Assembly (NCBI GenBank): GCA_934716785.1
Contig: CAKUYM010000144.1
Location: forward strand, 1 to 10,158
From: an uncultured Bacteroides sp.
GTDB taxonomy: Bacteria > Bacteroidota > Bacteroidia > Bacteroidales > Bacteroidaceae
Length of the DNA: 10,158 nucleotides
Reading direction: 5' to 3'
Below are positions 6,744 through 10,158 of the stretch, piece after piece. The notes below the pieces were generated by a model. That model saw nothing but the letters and a program-made list of their open reading frames with translations. It did not search any database and was not told the DNA's origin. The position numbers and the translations under genes were made by a program. Numbering within the stretch: the stretch's first letter is position 1; every line of letters starts with the position of its first letter.

Positions 6744-6778
6744 CCGCGTTCTAAAAAATATATTAAATAGGTAACACA

Positions 6779-7927
6779 ATGAGTAAAAAGATTAGTAAAG
6801 TGAAGCAGGGGCTATTGTTGCTCTGCTGTCTGATTGCTGCGACGGGATGTAAGCAAGCTCCACCGGTACAAATGGAGGCTGAATACGAAGTAATGACTGT
6901 ATCTCCGGCCGACCGGATGATTTCGAGCACCTATTCGGCAACTATCCGCGGACGTCAGGATATAGACATCTATCCTCAGGTGGGTGGTACGCTGACTAAG
7001 GTATGTGTGACGGAAGGTCAACGGGTGAGGAACGGACAGACGCTGTTCATCATCGATCAGGTGCCGTATGAAGCTGCCTGGCAAACCGCAAAGGCGAACG
7101 TTGAGGCTGCACAGGCGTCCTTGGCCACCGCGCAACTGACTTATGACAGCAAAGAGGAACTGTATAAGGAAAATGTGGTTTCCTCTTTCGACTTGAGCAC
7201 GGCGAAGAATTCTCTGCTGGCTGCCAAAGCACAGTTGGCACAGGCAAAGGCACAGGAGGTGAACGCGCGCAACAATCTTTCTTATACTGTAGTGAAAAGC
7301 CCGGCAGACGGGGTGGTAGGCACGTTGCCCTACCGTGTAGGGGCATTGGTAAGCTCTGCTCTTCCGGAGCCGTTGACTACCGTCTCCGATAACTCGGATA
7401 TGTACGTCTACTTTTCTATGACGGAGAATCAGTTGCTCGGACTGATTCGCCAATACGGTTCCAAGGAAGAAGCATTGAAAAGCATGCCTGCCATCGACTT
7501 GCAACTGAATGATAAATCGGCTTATCCCGAACAGGGGAAAATCGAATCTATCAGTGGGGTTATCGACCGTTCGACAGGTACTGTCAGCTTGCGTGCCGTA
7601 TTCCCCAACAAGGAAGGACTGCTGCATAGCGGTGGTGTGGGAAACGTGATTGTTCCCGTTCAGAAAGCGGGTGCTTTGGTTATTCCGCAGGCTGCAACTT
7701 TTGAAATTCAGGATAAGCGATATGTATATAAGGTAGTGGACGGTAAAGCGCAGGCAAGCATGATTCAGGTGACACGTGTGAACGGTGGACGCGAGTTTAT
7801 TGTTGACGAAGGCTTGGCATCGGGAGATGTAATTGTGGCTGAAGGGGTAGGATTGCTCCGTGAGGGTACGCCTATCAAAGCCAAGGCAGCAACGCAGGCT
7901 GCTGCTCCGATAACTACAGAAAACTAA
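6779..7927 (+). CDS. RND efflux periplasmic adaptor (AcrA/MexA/BmeA-like lipoprotein)
   Basis: This 382-residue adaptor links the RND pump to an outer-membrane channel. The N-terminus has a signal peptide with lipobox A-T-G-C (Cys24), so it is lipid-anchored like AcrA. YPQVGGTLTKVCVTEGQRVR (65-84) is the first lipoyl half. The alpha-hairpin spans about 97-165, and NNLSYTVVKSPADGVVGTLP (165-184) is the second lipoyl half. The beta-barrel contains SGVIDRSTGTVSLRAVFPN (259-277), a hallmark of RND adaptors, and a membrane-proximal domain follows (IPQAATFEIQDKRYVYKV onward). Length is typical. It lies directly upstream of the RND gene with an 18-nt gap, so the two are co-transcribed. The preferred ATG follows a short AT-rich leader with no strong Shine-Dalgarno. 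The family is secure; drug specificity cannot be read from sequence. Confidence 0.95.
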   Translation: MSKKISKVKQGLLLLCCLIAATGCKQAPPVQMEAEYEVMTVSPADRMISSTYSATIRGRQDIDIYPQVGGTLTKVCVTEGQRVRNGQTLFIIDQVPYEAAWQTAKANVEAAQASLATAQLTYDSKEELYKENVVSSFDLSTAKNSLLAAKAQLAQAKAQEVNARNNLSYTVVKSPADGVVGTLPYRVGALVSSALPEPLTTVSDNSDMYVYFSMTENQLLGLIRQYGSKEEALKSMPAIDLQLNDKSAYPEQGKIESISGVIDRSTGTVSLRAVFPNKEGLLHSGGVGNVIVPVQKAGALVIPQAATFEIQDKRYVYKVVDGKAQASMIQVTRVNGGREFIVDEGLASGDVIVAEGVGLLREGTPIKAKAATQAAAPITTEN

Positions 7928-7930
7928 ACA

Positions 7931-7939
7931 GAGGAGGAA
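7931..7939 (+). promoter_or_regulatory. Strong Shine-Dalgarno before the RND gene
   Basis: GAGGAGGAA lies 6 nt before ATG 7946 and sets that start. It stands out here because the other genes in the window have AT-rich leaders with weak or no Shine-Dalgarno. Confidence 0.65.
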
Positions 7940-7945
7940 TCATTC

Positions 7946-10158
7946 ATGAATTTAAGAACCTTTATAGAACGCCCCGTATTATCGGCAGTCATCTCTATCA
8001 CGATTGTCGTAGTGGGCATCATCGGGCTGGTGAGCCTGCCCGTTGAGCAATATCCCGATATTGCTCCGCCTACCATTATGGTGAGTACCACCTATTATGG
8101 TGCCAGTGCGGAAACTTTACAGAAAAGTGTAATCGCACCGCTGGAAGAGGCTATCAACGGTGTGGAGGATATGACATATATGACCTCCACGGCTACCAAC
8201 TCCGGTACGGTGAGCATCACCGTTTACTTCAAGCAGGGCACCGACCCGGATATGGCTGCCGTCAACGTGCAGAACCGTGTGTCTCGTGCCACGGGACAGC
8301 TCCCGGGTGTGCCCACGTCCAAGCGGCAGACCAGCATCTTGCAGATGTTCACGCTTTCGAGCCCGGACGATAGTTATGATGAAAACTTTCTGTCCAATTA
8401 TTTGAGCATCAATATAAAACCGGAGGTCCTACGTATCACCGGTGTGGGCGACCTCATGATTATGGGTGGCGAATACAGTATGCGTGTGTGGATGAAGCCG
8501 AGCGTGATGGCGCAATACAAACTGATTCCATCGGATATCACGGCGGTGCTTGCCGAGCAGAATATAGAATCGGCAACGGGTTCGTTCGGCGAAAACTCCG
8601 ACGAGACTTATCAGTATACGATGAAGTACAAAGGACGTCTGATTACTCCGGAAGAGTTTGGCGATATCGTCATCCGCTCAACGGACAACGGCGAGGTGCT
8701 GAAACTGAAAGATATAGCCGATATACAATTGGGACAGGACAGTTATGCCTACCACGGCGGTATGGACGGACATCCGGGAGTCTCCTGCATGGTGTTCCAG
8801 ACGGCAGGATCCAATGCTACTGAAGTAAACCAGAATATCGACAAGTTCCTTGAAGAAGCTCGCAAGGATCTTCCGAAAGGAGTGGAGCTGACTCAGTTGA
8901 TGAGTTCGAACGACTTCCTCTTCGCTTCCATCCATGAAGTGATAAAGACGTTGATTGAGGCCATCATCTTGGTGATTCTCGTGGTGTATGTTTTCTTGCA
9001 GGATTTCCGTTCCACATTGATTCCTTTGGTGGGAATTATCGTATCGCTGATAGGTACGTTTGCCTTTATGGCGATGGCAGGATTCAGTATAAACTTGCTG
9101 ACTCTGTTTGCGTTGGTGCTCGTTATCGGTACGGTGGTGGATGATGCCATTGTCGTCGTCGAGGCAGTGCAGGCGCGGTTCGACGTGGGATACCGGTCGT
9201 CCTATATGGCAAGTATCGATGCGATGAAAGGTATCAGCAATGCCGTTATCACCTCTTCGTTGGTGTTCATGGCGGTATTTATTCCGGTGTCTTTCATGGG
9301 CGGCACTTCCGGTACGTTCTATACGCAGTTCGGTCTGACGATGGCGGTTGCCGTAGGTATTTCGGCAATTAACGCGTTGACGCTGAGTCCGGCTTTGTGC
9401 GCATTGCTACTGAAACCTTATATCAACGAAGACGGCACGCAGAAGAATAATTTTGCGGCACGCTTCCGTAAGGCGTTTAATTCAGCCTTCGATGTGATAG
9501 TCGAGAAATACAAGAATGCCGTGTTGTTCTTTATCAAACGCAGATGGCTCACTTGGTCGCTGTTGGCTTGCTCCGTAGTATTGCTTGCCTTCTTGATGAA
9601 TACGACCAAGACCAGTCTGGTGCCCGACGAAGACCAGGGAGTAGTGTTTGTCAATGTCAGTACGGCGGCAGGTAGCTCCTTGTCTACCACCAATGAGGTG
9701 ATGGATCGTGTGGAGAGTCGTTTGCTGGGCATCCCGCAAGTGGCACACGTACAGAAGGTGGCAGGCTACGGATTGCTTGCCGGACAGGGAAGCTCGTTCG
9801 GTATGTTGGTGCTGAAACTGAAAAACTGGTCTGAGCGTCCGAAAGAGGAAGACAATGTGCAGGCGGTTATCGGTCAGATATATGGTCGCACGGCAGATAT
9901 CAAGGATGCGAGTATCTTTGCTATCTCTCCGGGTATGATTCCGGGCTACGGTATGGGTAATGCGCTGGAGCTCCACATGCAGGATAAGATGGGCGGTGAA
10001 GTGACCGATTTCTTCACGACTACCCAGCAGTATCTGGGAGCGTTGAACCAGCGTCCTGAGATTTCGATGGCTTATTCTTCGTTCGATGTCCGCTATCCGC
10101 AGTGGAAGGTAGAGGTGGATGCCGCCAAATGTAAGCGTGCAGGCATCACGCCCGATGC
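7946..10158 (+). CDS. RND multidrug efflux permease (AcrB/MexB/BmeB-like), 3'-truncated by the window edge
   Basis: From ATG 7946 the frame is open without a stop to the window end, giving 737 codons of a family usually about 1030-1060 residues long. The start MNLRTFIERPVLSAVISITI is the classic HAE1 N-terminus with TM1 (about 10-30), followed by LPVEQYPDIAPP and the porter domain (QNRVSRATGQLP, then a PN2-like segment). TM2-TM6 fall at about 335-500, and TM4 carries the proton-relay pair Asp399-Asp400 in VIGTVVDDAIVVVEAVQ, equivalent to AcrB D407/D408. MKGISNAVITSSLVFMAVFI and VSFMGGTSGTFYTQFGLTMA are conserved HAE1 segments. TM7 is near 535-555. A loop GYGLLAGQGSSFGM (607-620) sits where AcrB has its switch loop, followed by KNWSERP. 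The TM10 Lys and the C-terminus lie outside the window. It is an inner-membrane trimeric H+/drug antiporter, paired with the adaptor just upstream; an outer-membrane factor may follow downstream. Confidence 0.96.
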   Translation, partial: MNLRTFIERPVLSAVISITIVVVGIIGLVSLPVEQYPDIAPPTIMVSTTYYGASAETLQKSVIAPLEEAINGVEDMTYMTSTATNSGTVSITVYFKQGTDPDMAAVNVQNRVSRATGQLPGVPTSKRQTSILQMFTLSSPDDSYDENFLSNYLSINIKPEVLRITGVGDLMIMGGEYSMRVWMKPSVMAQYKLIPSDITAVLAEQNIESATGSFGENSDETYQYTMKYKGRLITPEEFGDIVIRSTDNGEVLKLKDIADIQLGQDSYAYHGGMDGHPGVSCMVFQTAGSNATEVNQNIDKFLEEARKDLPKGVELTQLMSSNDFLFASIHEVIKTLIEAIILVILVVYVFLQDFRSTLIPLVGIIVSLIGTFAFMAMAGFSINLLTLFALVLVIGTVVDDAIVVVEAVQARFDVGYRSSYMASIDAMKGISNAVITSSLVFMAVFIPVSFMGGTSGTFYTQFGLTMAVAVGISAINALTLSPALCALLLKPYINEDGTQKNNFAARFRKAFNSAFDVIVEKYKNAVLFFIKRRWLTWSLLACSVVLLAFLMNTTKTSLVPDEDQGVVFVNVSTAAGSSLSTTNEVMDRVESRLLGIPQVAHVQKVAGYGLLAGQGSSFGMLVLKLKNWSERPKEEDNVQAVIGQIYGRTADIKDASIFAISPGMIPGYGMGNALELHMQDKMGGEVTDFFTTTQQYLGALNQRPEISMAYSSFDVRYPQWKVEVDAAKCKRAGITPD

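Noticed and set aside
5900..6754. 284-codon + strand frame opposite the AraC gene
   Set aside because: It is a long antisense shadow of a clear AraC gene and ends within the divergent promoter region; its translation shows no family features.
6812..7627. 271-codon - strand frame opposite the RND adaptor
   Set aside because: It is an antisense shadow of a confidently identified adaptor gene, with no domain-like sequence.
9482..9976. 164-codon - strand frame opposite the RND pump
   Set aside because: It lies entirely inside the conserved RND reading frame on the opposite strand; its composition is what the antisense of a membrane-protein gene gives.
7946..10158. Possible frameshift or pseudogene in the RND gene
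   Set aside because: The frame read through from 7946 to the window end has no stop and keeps family motifs throughout; it is simply cut by the window edge.

Overview
The window reads as a chromosomal segment of a gut Bacteroides or close Bacteroidales relative. Three things point there: promoter -7 elements of the Bacteroides type TAnnTTTG (TACCTTTGC ahead of the RND operon, TAATTTTGC ahead of the TolC operon), mostly AT-rich leaders without Shine-Dalgarno sequences, and gene families typical of that phylum. The species cannot be fixed from sequence alone.

Layout. Positions 1-1022 (+) hold the end of an operon: the C-terminal part of a small LTxxQ (Spy/CpxP-like) protein, then a lipoprotein alpha/beta hydrolase. 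A perfect 28-nt palindrome at 1033-1060 lies where this unit converges with the next one. Positions 1094-5104 (-) are a complete MFS-type tripartite efflux operon, transcribed TolC-like outer-membrane factor, EmrA/HlyD-type membrane fusion protein, EmrB/DHA2-type 14-TM transporter. Positions 5105-5770 contain no convincing gene. They hold the probable operon promoter, a leader with nested inverted repeats, and a tandem repeat with an exact 22-bp period that begins with a palindrome. Positions 5771-6619 (-) encode an AraC-family regulator. It is divergent from a second efflux operon on the + strand: an AcrA/MexA-like lipoprotein adaptor (6779-7927) and an AcrB/MexB-like RND pump that runs off the right edge (7946 to beyond 10158).

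How they fit together. The window is mainly a drug/toxic-compound export island: an H+-driven MFS pump and an H+-driven RND pump side by side, with one AraC-type regulator between them. The regulator most likely controls the divergent RND operon and could also influence the MFS operon downstream of it. The MFS operon has its own outer-membrane channel. Any channel gene belonging to the RND operon would lie beyond the right edge.

No clearly new enzymatic system is visible. The least explained sequence is the 5105-5770 intergenic region.
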